NCBI RefSeq assembly: GCF_027943255.1
Contig: NC_072893.1
Span: 60,358,001-60,422,000, forward strand
Length of the DNA: 64,000 bases
Direction of reading: 5' to 3'
DNA from: Anastrepha obliqua
Lineage: Eukaryota; Arthropoda; Insecta; Diptera; Tephritidae
This document shows positions 11,430 to 21,859 of this stretch, in pieces (the stretch's first letter is position 1; each line of letters begins with the position of its first letter). The notes under the pieces were generated by a model, which was given only the letters and a program-made list of their open reading frames with translations, searched no databases and was not told the origin of the DNA. The position numbers were made by a program, and so were the translations under genes.

Positions 11430-12095
11430 GGTTGGCAACTAAGTAATTGCGAATTATTTTTAGAAAACCAAAGAAAATTTTTTTATGGAATTAAATAACT
11501 TTATTCTGTAATGTATTGCCCTTTTTGATCAATGACCTTTTGCCATCTTTCAGGCAGCATCATAATCCCACGTTCATAAAACTTTTGGTTTTTATTAGCA
11601 AAAAACTGAATCAGATACGATTTGACATCATCATCATTATTGAAACTTTTACCATTCAAGGAGTTTTGTAATGATCCAAACAAAAAGTAATTCAATGTTG
11701 CAAAGTCAGGACTATATGGTGGATGTGGAAAAACATCCCTACCAAGCTCCAATAATTTTTGCCGAGTTTCCAAAGATGTGTGTGGCCTTGCATTTGTCAA
11801 TTCGAGCCGCTTTTCTTCAACTGCATTGTTTAATTTCGTGAGACATCAGAATTGATCGCTCGGTTGGGTGGTAAGAGTTCAAAGTAGACAATTCCTTTGT
11901 AATCCCACCAAACTGATAACAAAACCTTCTTTCGATCAATATCAGATTTTGATGTTTTTTGAGTTGGTTCGTTTTAAAAATGAATCATTTTCATTAAGTT
12001 TCTTTAGAAAATCGCAGCTGATGCTTTCCATTTCAATTCAACCAGGCTATTCGGGTCATGTTCTTCGATTTCGATGTAACTGAATATGTGGCTCT
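11430..12095 (-). mobile_element. mellifera-type mariner remnant, 5' truncated
   Basis: The 3' terminal inverted repeat starts at about 11430 (GGTTGGCAACTAAGTAATTG). The reading frame on the minus strand covers the C-terminal half of a mariner transposase: ...KLNNAVEEKRLELTNARPHT, LLELGRDVFPHPPYSPDFAT, then SFNNDDDVKSYLIQFFANKN and a terminus ending DQKGQYITE. This strongly resembles the honeybee-type mellifera subfamily. The second catalytic Asp (HQDNARPHT) is lost in a small deletion at the LELT-NARPHT junction, and the third (APSDY) reads ATLNY, so the enzyme is inactive. Upstream coding (11800-12095) is frameshifted and the 5' third is missing. Confidence 0.87.
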
Positions 12096-12209
12096 CTGGT
12101 CAAAATAATGAAACACGTATTTTTTTGTTCGCCCGAAAAAAATTTTTTTCAATGGTTATCGGCAATATTGTTTTTCGGTTCAAACTCGATTTGTTTTTAA
12201 TTATATAAG

Positions 12210-12668
12210 AAAAAATTTTTTTTAAATGCCCATAACCTAGTCGATTTTAATAATTCTGGGTTCAAAATGATCGTCATTACTTACAGGAGCGACTTAATGT
12301 AGAAACAATTGCAAAAAAGTAGTTGAAAACTTTTTATTTAGCAAAAAAGAAAAAAAAATGAAATTTTTTCGAAATTCAATATTTCAAAAAGTGTACTTTT
12401 TTTTATAACTTTTTCCAAATCAAAAGGACATCTCAAACTTTAATTGAGCTGAATGCCCAGTAGCTAAAATGAGTTGTTTTTGAGTAATGAATTTTTGAGT
12501 AAAAACCCTGTTTCGCACTTTTTGTATTTGCAAAATAAAACATTTTTAACTTCTTTTTTGCAATTGTTTCTGCATGAAGTCACTCGTGTAAGTAATTACG
12601 ATTATTTTGAACCCAGAATCATTCAAATCGGCTTATTTTTGACTAAGTTATGAGTAATTAAAAAAAAT
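12210..12668. repeat. long inverted repeat (foldback-like element)
   Basis: Left arm 12210-12330 and right arm 12541-12668 are imperfect inverted copies. For example, ATTCTGGGTTCAAAATGATC (12252-12271) pairs with a stretch ending GAACCCAGAAT (near 12609-12619), and AGAAACAATTGCAAAAAAG pairs with CTTTTTTGCAATTGTTTCTG. The central 210 bp is AT-rich and non-coding. The arms are about 120 bp and look 80-90% similar by eye. This suggests a non-autonomous foldback or long-TIR element. Confidence 0.7.
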
Positions 12669-12675
12669 TGTTTCA

Positions 12676-12872
12676 GTTCCTCCTCCTATTTGTGGTGTGC
12701 GTCTTGATGTTGTTCCACAAATGGAGGGACCTACAGTTTCAAGCCGTTTCTTAATTTCAAAAAACATTTTCTTAATTTTTGATTTTCACCGCGATTCGAA
12801 CCGACGTTCTCTCTCTCTAAATTCCGAATGGTAGTCACGCACCAACCCATTCGGCCACGGCGGCCGCCACGT
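12676..12872 (-). mobile_element. tRNA-derived SINE copy with internal deletion and a good head
   Basis: Minus-strand copy with an intact head. The plus strand reads CCGAATGG...CCATTCGG across 12824-12856, the perfect 8-bp stem of this family, and CGATTCGAACC (12791-12801) is the B box complement. The core between the poly-T/A junction near 12750 and the CAAGCCG block is deleted (the GGTCGCCCC to CCGTTCGG region is gone). The 3' hairpin is absent. Confidence 0.82.
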
Positions 12873-13265
12873 CGCAGTTACCACTTCGGAATTTTGAAAA
12901 CCACTTTTGCACAGTCCTTACACTCACGATATTCTCTCCGTGAACAATGTTTATTTCTACAGCAGTAGTTGTTGCATTTTTACCACTTTTATAAAAAAAA
13001 TACAAAATATGCCTCTAATATACGTTCGAAGATTCCATTTTATTTTTTAACAACACGTGTTTCTATCCGCGATTAAAATCACTTGTTAAATGCACAACAT
13101 ATCAAAGAAAATATAAATAGTTCCGTTATATTCCGCGAATAATTTTTTGTATGCAAAAATCGTACAAAAGTGAAATTATGGGTAAAATACGCACGAACTT
13201 ATGGACTGACCTGATAATAGAAGGTTTGGTTTTCTTAGAAACTAGCATTGCAACAGGTAATCATC
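12873..13265. other. AT-rich spacer, no gene
   Basis: No feature recognised. A short stretch at 12880-12990 (CACTTTTGCACAGTCCTTACAC) might be the edge of an element disrupted by the SINE, but nothing can be assigned. Confidence 0.35.
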
Positions 13266-13269
13266 AGAG

Positions 13270-13565
13270 TTGACATTGCCTCTCTTACTAATTGATACTA
13301 ATTTGGTTTGAGTAAGTAATGAAGCAGTTCTCCTTCGGTGAACAAAAACCAAGTTTTTAAAGTCTCTCAGCACGCACTTCGTACTGTTTCAGAGGCATGC
13401 CAGTGGCAACAAATTATACTATGTATACGATGAGGTGGTCTTACAGTGTTCAAGAATATGATTCTGAGCAAGATTCGTGAAGCTTGGCATGCAGGCGATG
13501 GGGAATATTGCATATAGTGGAACGATGAGCTCTATGTTCAGCATTTTCGAATGCTTAAGTTTGAT
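13270..13565 (+). pseudogene. LINE C-terminal fragment (RTE-like)
   Basis: Translation near 13440-13540 gives GVFKNMILSKIREAWHAGDG, then EYCI-stop-WNDELYVQH. This mirrors the (L)GVFERxILRKIFG...GDGEYRIRWNDELYELF region that follows the palm/thumb in an insect non-LTR reverse transcriptase group. Upstream pieces are frameshifted. It is on the same strand as the motif-C fragment at 10540, so both could belong to a single old copy split by later insertions. Confidence 0.6.
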
Positions 13566-14414
13566 TGCGTGCTTTCAAAGTCGCCTTTCCTAAACAAGTA
13601 CTTATACAAAACAATTTGATCTTTCTTAAATTTAATGAAACTTTTATGATTTACTTTTACTTAAGTAAGAGGACTTCAATTTACACCAATTTTGGTAAGT
13701 TTTGGTGAACAATTATTGTTTAATAGTGAAAAGTGTGAATTAGATTAAGGCGAAAGCAAAATAGATAGCTAATTAAGGCATCAAGTTAGCGATTACATTA
13801 AAGTGAAGAGAATTGTAAAGCTCTGAAAACGCTGAAGGAAATATAACACTAACACCTGTACATACACATATGTTCCCATTAGATTTCTACATTAATAATC
13901 AATTATACATAGTAAATTTCATAAAAGGTGAGACAGGGAAATAGCTAAATTGGAAAAGGCAAAATGAAGGAAAAGCTAAATTAAAGCAGCAACCATTTAA
14001 GCTAATCAAGAACAAACAAATTGTGAAAAGGTTTGACGAACTTTTTTCCATGAAAATGCAAGAAAATGTCTAATAATAAACTTCAAAGAAAATATCTCAT
14101 TTAAAATTGAAAATATGATTTGCAAAAATATGTAACTATGTACGTATGTATGTATGCACTGGTACATATACTTGTGTGCGGCTTAGGGAAAGATGCATAA
14201 CCCAACAAACATCAAAATAAAGGGTATTTCAAGAGACGCACTTGGATGTTGCTTCAAAAGGAAAAAAAGTAAAACATGTAAAAATTTAAATTCTTTCAGG
14301 TGTCATTATTTGTTTATTCAAAATATGGCTATTAACAGTTATATGTGAAAATTGAGTTCATTTTAATGTCCTCCATGAGCACTAAAATAAAATAAATAAT
14401 GGGCACGTACTCTT
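13566..14414. other. AT-rich spacer, no gene
   Basis: No coding or repeat feature assigned. It contains short TACGTATGTATGTATG microsatellite sequence near 14140. Confidence 0.4.
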
Positions 14415-14628
14415 CTGACCTACAGCTTTAAGCTGAACGGCAAATAGGTTTTTATGAGGATCTTTTTCAAGACAGAAATACCCTCGGAGGTTTGTCATTG
14501 CCTGTCGAGAGGCGACTGTTATTAGTAACAATTTTTCTATTATTTGTTGTTCATGTACGGAGATTCGAAAATACGCCCTCCCGAGTGGAAGTCACACACC
14601 AACGAAATCGGCTACGGCGGCCACCACT
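14415..14628 (-). mobile_element. tRNA-derived SINE copy, diverged
   Basis: It shows the minus-strand core (GACCTACAGCTTTAAGC, CTGAACGGCAAATA, ATGAGGATCTTTTTCA, CCTCGGAGGTTTGTCATTGC) and a head ending GGCTACGGCGGCC at 14609-14621. The B box complement is GAGATTCGAAAATA, weakened at one end. It directly abuts a transposase remnant at 14640. Confidence 0.8.
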
Positions 14629-14639
14629 ACTACAGGTAA

Positions 14640-14880
14640 AATCCGCCAAAGAGGCGATTTATGAATGCCAATTTCCAAAAACGTCGAGATAATGATGTGA
14701 AAGCTTGTTCAGTAACACTTTGGGCTACAACAGCAGTACTCTCAACAGAACGTCCAGTTTTTGGTTCGTCAATCCTTTTTTTTCCTCGACAGAACCAGTT
14801 TCTTAAAATTTTTTCACCAACCTTTGAATTGTCGACTCATTTCATTCATTTCCACCAAAAATAAAGAATTTTGTGAGATG
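14640..14880 (-). pseudogene. Tc1/mariner-like transposase N-terminal fragment
   Basis: On the minus strand a composite of two frames reads STIQRLVKKF-ETGSVEEKK, then PKTGRSVESTAVVAQSV and a degenerate C-terminal helix ending NRLFGGFYL. The pattern STIQRLV.KF..TGSV.........RSVENIAAV..SV...P matches the DNA-binding half of a common insect Tc1/mariner-like transposase group. The same group recurs at 25130, 49228 and 61860. No catalytic domain is left. Confidence 0.65.
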
Positions 14881-15479
14881 TTGGTTTCAAAGATCAACAA
14901 TTTTCGTAGTATGTTTCGATAACTTTAATGCGTTATTCTATCGTGTAAAATTGTACATCTGTCTACATGACAAAAGCCAAAGATGGCATAAAAAAGGACC
15001 GTCTAGAAGTTATACTCTAGGCGTCAATTTTGCGAGACTTTTTACCATATTTAAGCTTTGAATAACGAGCTTGATATCTCAGCTGATATTTAATTGAACG
15101 CGAGCCTTTGAGAAATTTAGAGCGTAATCTCATATGTAAACATGGGACAAACAATATTCTCTAACGCGGCAACATTATTTAGGATATACAGAAATATACA
15201 ACTAACAGCATTCCCATTACCTTTGAAAAAGGGAAAGTAAGCGAAAAACATGTTTTGTTTGTAATACAAAAATAGTAATAATAATAAAAAATTGCAATAA
15301 ATAAATAAAAAGTGCTAATTATACGTTAAGTATCGACTGGAATTTGTAGAACTACTGCCGAAATGCAAAGAGGGGCCGAGATCCGGTTTATGCCATCGAA
15401 ATCGAATAACTTAGTTATAAAGAGACGATTAGATTGGATTGGATTTAAGCAGGTCGGGTTGTGTCGGTTGCACTCAAGC
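14881..15479. other. spacer, no gene
   Basis: No feature identified. Short frames lack domain motifs. Confidence 0.4.
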
Positions 15480-16078
15480 GGTTATATACAGTTAGAAGGC
15501 CGAAAAAAGCGAATTTTCCAGAATTTTTCCTGAGCAAACTTTTAAATTTATTGATCTAAAAATTTGTACATATATTAAGTTGTCTTTTAGTTGTATTTTA
15601 AGACTTAGTACTAGTAAAAATATTTATGTGGAAAGGAGCTACAGCTGACCTCCGGGACTGGATCCTCTGAAATTAAAAAAAACAAACAGATGTCCTTAAA
15701 GTAATGTTAAATCTAGTAACTAATTGAAGGAATAGGTAAAATAAATGTTTTTGACAAAATGGCGGTTTCTCAAAAAACGGCCTTAAATTGTTTATAAAAA
15801 AAAGAAATTTATCGGTGAGAAAAAATCTTCGATTAATTACTAAAAAATATATTTAAAAATCTCGTGGTAAAGTTTGAGACTAATCGGTTTAGCCGTTTTT
15901 GAGTAATGTTGCTTACCGGTTTAGAAAACACCAGTTTGAGAAAAACGCGGTTAAAGTTGGCCTTGTACTAAATATTCACCGGATCGATATTAAATTTTCG
16001 GTGTGTATTCTTACATATTTGTACAACCAAAAAAAAAAACAAAAATCGATTTTTTGAAAATTCTAACTGTATATAACC
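15480..16078. mobile_element. non-autonomous element with perfect 18-bp TIRs
   Basis: GGTTATATACAGTTAGAA at 15480-15497 is exactly inverted at 16061-16078. The 599-bp interior has no transposase-like frame. It contains TTTGAGAAAAACGCGGTTAA near 15935-15955, a block also present in the TTAA-flanked element at 29082. No clear target duplication was found, so the superfamily is unknown. Confidence 0.75.
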
Positions 16079-16139
16079 CTTTAAGACCTAAAAAGAAAAA
16101 TCAGAAAGGAAGTGTATTTCTAATGACCTTAACCGCACA

Positions 16140-16405
16140 GGCCGGCGGCCACCGTAGCCGAAAACCCAAAAATGATAGAAACAGCTTTTTCTTATAGCGG
16201 TCGGCCCTCAGTAGGCAATGGCTAGCCTCCGAGTTTATTTCTGATATGAAAAATCTCCTCATAAAAAAATATCTACTGTTCGGAGTCGGCTTAAAACTGT
16301 AGGTCTCTTCAGATGTGGAATAACAGGAAGACGCAATCCTCAAATGTGAGGTGAAGTTTCGACAAGCACCCACAATGGGTTGAAGTGCCAATTAGTGATA
16401 TAAAT
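16140..16405 (+). mobile_element. tRNA-derived SINE copy with deleted head
   Basis: The 5' end GGCGGCCACCGTAGCCGAAA jumps directly to AAACCCAAAAATGATAGAAA, so everything between the A box and the core (including the B box) is missing. The body (AGCGGTCGGCCCTCAGTAGG, CTCCGAGTTTATTTCTG, TGTTCGGAGTCGGCTTAAAA) and a 3' end with CACCCACAATGGGTTG and GCCAATTAGTGATATA are recognisable. Confidence 0.8.
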
Positions 16406-17678
16406 AAATCCGGGTCCTGCCGGTCTCGTAGAATCGACTGTTGTGGGAACAATCAAATCCAGCACCAGTTGATTATTGGAAGGGAGCCATTCGTGAAGAA
16501 ATGTTTGTGCAAATCTTCTAAAACAGATTCTGGATCTCTGCACCGTTCTCTGTGCTTTCTCTTCAAAAGGCTATGTAGGTACAGCGCAAGTTCATCATAA
16601 AACATAGGTAGAAAGATGGTTTTTATTTTGGGGCAATTCGTAGTTTGAATCTGAGGCCAGATAAAGAATAAGATTTTCTCCGCAATAGGAAAAACATAAT
16701 TTTTGTTTTTAAAAAACTTATTGGAATTATCAACCAATAACGCCTAAGACAACTAGAGAAAAGTATAGATATATATGACCGCATCCTACTAACAACAACT
16801 AAGAGAGATCTCTGATTTCCTAATATTATTATTTTTATTATTTAGTAATTGATATAAAAATATTTATAAATACAGATATATAAAATGCATTCACTTGAAA
16901 ATACGATTTTCTATTTCGAGCTCAAACTGCAATTTTCATTGAGAAATCCCCATAGTCCGCTATTTACCTACATCATTTTATTGGAAAAAAGAAACTGCTA
17001 GAATTTAAGCAAATTTGTGCATTTGGCCATGCACATTTATTTTCAAATGTGCAATGTGTAGATATACCCTCATACTTATATCCTTTCATACGTTCACCTA
17101 TGCACAAGAGTACTCCTGCATGCAGCCATGAATGGGCGCACGAACAGTAATTATATTTTCAAAGCGTTTATAAAAGCGGCAGAGATCATTACCATTGGGT
17201 GTCTGCGGTTTTGTTCGACTGGTATTTTAGTATACATATATAGCCCCTCCTTTCTTTAATGTGTAAATCACAACCGGCACCCCGAGTAAGGTGAGATCCT
17301 AAATAATTGTAAGCGTATAAATTAATTTTATTTAAATATCTACTTTTAGACTGTACACATAAATACTTAAACAATTCTTTTAAGTGAATTATGGCTAAGT
17401 GAATTTTGATTTTAATAAGAAAATAAAAAAATATATTTCTTACAAATAATTTCATCATGTAAAATAATTTCCGTTTATGTATTCCCGCCGATTTCTAAAC
17501 TAATAACTAATTGCCCATTCGCTTATACGCCTTTAACCAGTCAATAGCAGACCATCAAAATATTAAGACAAAAGCATTACATATATTTGCATATCCTACT
17601 TAATCCGATTTTGATAAGATTAGATTTAAGATCGACCTCGTCTATGCAGAAGTGCCACATGCTAGGTGCTACACAAAC
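16406..17678. other. AT-rich spacer, no gene
   Basis: No coding or repeat assignment. 17020-17170 is somewhat less AT-rich and may be unique DNA. Confidence 0.4.
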
Positions 17679-17932
17679 TACAAAGTGGCGCAAATGAATC
17701 ACCCTATCGGAAGAATTATAATTTTTTGCAAAAACTTCGTACGTAACTCATATTTGACAATTGAGACAGCTGCAATATATATACAAACGGACAAGCAATG
17801 GAGCGTGTAAAAGCGTAATGCCTGTAATGGAGCGGTCAAAATAAGGTTTCCATTATTCAAAATAATTTTTTTTATTTGGTAAAAAAGCTATTCAAACACG
17901 AAATATGATGATTAATTTTGTGCCATTTTATA
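17679..17932 (+). mobile_element. MITE copy 1 (GGTGGCGCAAAATTAATCA family)
   Basis: The left end AAAGTGGCGCAAATGAATCA continues into CCCTATCGGAAGAATTATAA. The right end GATGATTAATTTTGTGCCAT is its inverted repeat. The body shares CAGCTGCAATATATATACAA, CAAGCAATGGAGCGTG and the GTCAAAATAAGGTTTCCAT block with copies at 43549, 48039, 49754 (inverted) and 63455. It has no reading frame of useful length. Confidence 0.8.
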
Positions 17933-18799
17933 CAATCTTATACCTTTGAGTATATTCGTAAAAATAAGATTATTTGGGCTAAAATTATATTGCATTTTGG
18001 TTGTGACGTATTTCATTAAGTTGACAAACTAAAAATGATCAGTGATCATCCATTGGCGAAGACTCTAGCAACTGTTTGGCACTTAGTTTAGTTTTATGTA
18101 AAATTTGTCATCCAATTTATAGAGAGCCTCTTAAAACTCTTTGTCTGTTGGGTGACGATTTTGGTATGTTTGGATAGCCATCATTAAGAAGAGCAAAGCG
18201 GTTGCTGTTCATTATTCCACCTTAGTAAATATGTGCTCAGCTTTTAAGAATGACCAAGTTTGTTAAGAGATCAAAAGAATAGATTAAAAGGAGAGAGAAA
18301 TTGAGAAATCAATACCATTATCATCATCATCAGGCAGCGATACAGCTTGGAGTGAGCTTTCGCTTCATCAACTAGCCTTCCTTAAGTTACACCCTTCAAG
18401 GCAGCAGACTGCCAGTTATGTATTTTTAGTTATAGGGCAGTCCAGAGTGTTGCAATTTAAGAAGGATTTTTGCGGACGTTCCTAACTCATGCGACCTAAC
18501 CATCAGAGTCGTTACGATTTGGCGAACTTAACGACTGCTTCCTCTTTGCAAATGAACAGTAGCTCCTCGTTGTATCTAATTCTATAGCAACAGGGAAATA
18601 AATAGCATGTGTCACATATTATATAATAGGGATTGTTATTATATTAGTTTTCGCGACTGTTTGTACTGAAGATCCTCTGCGAGCGTAAAAGCAGCGGATA
18701 TTTGCATGAAATTGAGTGGGGTAAGAACGAGATCTCTGGTAAAAGATTTGTAGATTTTCTCTTTTCAATGATCCAAGCTAAAACGGCTATGATAGCTGA
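17933..18799. other. spacer, possible old repeat at 18330-18790
   Basis: No coding motif recognised. The interval 18330-18790 is richer in GC than its surroundings and includes CGACCTAACC near 18500, so it could be a decayed retrotransposon. I cannot support a family. Confidence 0.3.
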
Positions 18800-19020
18800 G
18801 TGGGGTTGTGTGTAACAAGCGATCGGTTAGTCCTGGTTCAAGGCCTATTGTAGACATGACATCCAGTTATGAAAACATTTATTTCTAATAGGGGTCGACG
18901 CTAGACATATAACGACAAACCTTCGAGTGTATTTCTCATGAATCAGGTTCTAACAGAAACAATCTGCTGTTCGTAAACATCCCTCCATTTGTAGAACAAA
19001 ATCAAGTACCACAATAAAAT
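18800..19020 (+). mobile_element. tRNA-derived SINE copy, strongly diverged
   Basis: It is recognised from the order of blocks: a B-box-like TGGTTCAAGGCC at 18835, TTTCTAATAGGGGTCGACGC, CTTCGAGTGTATTTCTCATG, ATCTGCTGTTCG and CATCCCTCCATTTGTAGAAC. The A box region is scrambled. It is one of the oldest-looking copies here. Confidence 0.65.
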
Positions 19021-19199
19021 GTGAAGATAACCTCTCCCAGAGCAAGGCTCCAAAACTTACTCTATGGTATATAGCACATGCATGCTAGTGATGCAAATTT
19101 TAGAGATCTTACTTATCACAGGATTTTCGGGATTTTAATTTGTAATCCCGGGTTCCCGGGACTGTCCCAAAGTAGAATTCGATTTATTAAAAAAAAATT

Positions 19200-19565
19200 G
19201 TGTGCTACATATTACATTCACTCAATTTCTCAGGTCCATACCCATCATATGAATCTCGCTGTCGATTGATTAGTCTTTTCTCACTAAGTGACAGAGGTAC
19301 TCTTCAAACAATATCACTTATCTTTGATCTCGTTAATAGCGCAATGGCCTGCCCGGTTCTTCTAGAAAGAATACAGTTTATCATTCCTTACAGAAATTTT
19401 CGTCGTTTTAAGATTTTCGCGTTGGCTTTAGTAGGAAATTATCGTAGAGCTAATGCGCCACTCGATAGAACGTGAACGTTGTCTGACTTCAATTATCTCT
19501 CAACCCTTTTGAATTTGGACGTTTCTGGAGACAAGCACGCATTTCAAATGCAAGTAAAAAACTAC
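19200..19565 (+). pseudogene. LINE reverse transcriptase C-terminal tail (I/jockey-like)
   Basis: The frame reads SLSDRGTLQTISLIFDLVNS, then AMACPVLLERIQFIIPYRNF and later NAPLDRT. This follows the pattern L.DRR...L.FL..L.NG..DCP.LL..I.F..P......SP..R, seen at the C-terminus of many insect I/jockey-type ORF2 proteins. No catalytic motif is included. It ends before the SINE at 19702. Confidence 0.6.
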
Positions 19566-19701
19566 TTTCTATGTAAGAAATCAAAATAATACTTTCTAAA
19601 TATTGGTTATTTTAGTGTTATAATTATTAATTTCGTTAAAATATTAATATAACTTGTATATTTTTTAGCACCTTAATAGTTTTTTATGTTAGTAATCTAA
19701 T

Positions 19702-20025
19702 GGCGGTCGCCGTAGCCGAATGAGTTGGTGTGTGACTACCATTCGGCATTCACAGAGAGAACGTAGGTTCAAATTTCGGTGAAACACCAAATTAAGCAAA
19801 ACATTTTTCTAATAGCGGTCGCCCCTCGGCAGGCAATGACAAACCTCCGAGTGTATTTCTGCCATAAAAAAGCTCCTCATAAAAATATCTGCCTTTCGGA
19901 GTTGGCTTGAAACTGTAGGTCCCTCCATTTGTGGAACAACATCAACACGCACACCACAAATAGGAGGAGGAGTTCGGCCAAACACCCAAAAAGGGTGTAC
20001 ACGCCAATTATGTATATATATATGC
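19702..20025 (+). mobile_element. tRNA-derived SINE, near full-length, with intact 3' hairpin
   Basis: This is one of the best copies. The A box region is TAGCCGAATGAG, then GTTGGTGTGTGACTACCATTCGG and the B-box-like GGTTCAAATTT. The core is AATAGCGGTCGCCCCTCGGC through GTAGGTCCCTCCATTTGTGG to TAGGAGGAGGAGTTCGGCC. A perfect 6-bp hairpin ACACCC-AAAAA-GGGTGT (19982-19998) precedes ACACGCCAATTATG and a (TA)n tail at about 20010-20023. Confidence 0.9.
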
Positions 20026-21785
20026 ATAATCTAATTGTACTGCACTTTTTAACCTTAAATATTGTAAAATTTGTATTTTAGTTTTGAATAATATCTTAAA
20101 TGCCTGTTCTGATTTTTCCTGTTGTTCTATATTGGACCTCACTAAAATATATACAATCTACTCTGATTTATTGGGAACTAAGTAACTAGCGTTTTTCATT
20201 TTTGCTGAATCTTAAAAACTGTTTATTGTTCAGGCTTTCAGGCAGCAATCATACTAGGATCGAATGCATTTTTACTCGCGAACATACTTACATATTTCAA
20301 GAACTACCAAATATTATATTGTAAGTAAGCCACAATTACATTCTATTAAAACGAGAAGTCATCAATGCCAAGATTCCTGCAAACCAAACAATGCTTGTAA
20401 TAATAACACCTACACTAATACGATTGTCGAAAACGGTAACGGCACAAGTTTGAAAGGTCACGAAGCAAAACGGATGCTAAAACTCAATTACATAACAATC
20501 TGTTCACATTTTTTCACACACCATCAACTCTAAATGAGCAAATGACTTACAGTTACATGGAAAACCACCACCACCACAACTGTGCACCAGCTCGTTTCAC
20601 CGACGCTCGCTTACATGCCACACATCAACTTTGACTCTGCCGCCAGCTTTCGCGTTCCTCCTTCGATGTGCATTCCAATTGCCCTTCGTTCCTGAATTCC
20701 CGCAACAACGGCCTCGACGTCGGCCACAGCCATAGCCGCAACCTCAACAACACAAATTACGATACAATTTAATCTGATATCAACAAGGACAACAACACCA
20801 ACAACGAACAGCTTTCATGAGCACAAGTTGTATGTGGACATACATATGTATACACATATGAAAATAAACGAGTATACTTCTATGTATGTATGGATGTGTA
20901 TATGTATACGTACACGGATTCAAACAACCCCAGTGAATTCAATCTCATTGTGGCCCATTTCGACGCCCATAAAGTTGAAGCCATGCATCGCCCACTAAAC
21001 GTCACCCACCGCCCATTACCCAGTGATGGCCATGAGGCACCCGCCACCCACTATCATCGGAGCTTAGAGACCAAGTACAAGTATGTATGTAAATATGTGT
21101 GTGTGTTTCCTAACAGTATAGTCACTTTGGATGTGCTGTCCTAGCTCAAAAGCCGTTCAAGTCTCAATCAAAAAGTCAAAACAACAACAATTTATTACGA
21201 ATATGTATGTATGGACATATTTTCAAACTAATACATGAGTGTGTTGCGAACATTCTCGCTCAAATGAGCAGATACAACAAAACATTTATGTATGTAGCTG
21301 ACGTCTGTAATCGGGGGTAAACGATAGTAAGGCTAAAAGCATAAACAACAACGATGAACAGGATGGTGGCAACTAAACTAGCTCCATATATCCCGTCAGT
21401 TTTGTGGTCGTGCTAAAACCACTCAGTATCCAATGAAGCCAATGAATGCCAAAAATAATTTCTATAAAGAGCACAACAAGATGCCAACGGTATACATGCA
21501 CTTGCTCTTACACATACATACGCACAACACGCCATGCAGGGAAAATGCATAGCTCCGTACTGGGGTGTTTCTAGCGCATTTGACACATTGAGTACAAAAA
21601 TGTTTGAAAACATGCAATTGCATCGTGTAAATGTTGATTTGGTACGTTGAGTTCCGAAATATACACAGCTAGATGAAATTGGCATTTCCTAAGTGTCATT
21701 GTTGTAATTAGTTGTAAACTGTAAAGTTTTGCATTACTTTTTCCTATTATAAATTCACCAAAATTGATGGTGACAAACATTCTAC
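20026..21785. other. spacer with a GC-richer patch, no confirmed gene
   Basis: 20560-21070 is distinctly less AT-rich, with CCACCACCACAAC, CGACGTCGGCC and CAACAACAC runs; it may be conserved non-coding DNA or part of an exon. A frame at 20890-21144 begins in a TATGTATG microsatellite and has no domain. Microsatellites lie at 20830-20910 and 21080-21110. Confidence 0.35.
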
Positions 21786-21859
21786 ACTATAATAAAATGC
21801 TATACCTCATACGAGGATATGCATACAGCAGACATATCGATTCCGACTATAAGAAAACG

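Noticed and set aside
19150..19175. CCCGGGTTCCCGGG palindrome as a regulatory site
   Set aside because: A single occurrence with no context; may be part of a decayed element end but cannot be supported.
20890..21144. 84-residue frame with His-rich middle
   Set aside because: Begins within microsatellite sequence and shows no similarity that I recognise; kept only as part of the GC-richer patch.
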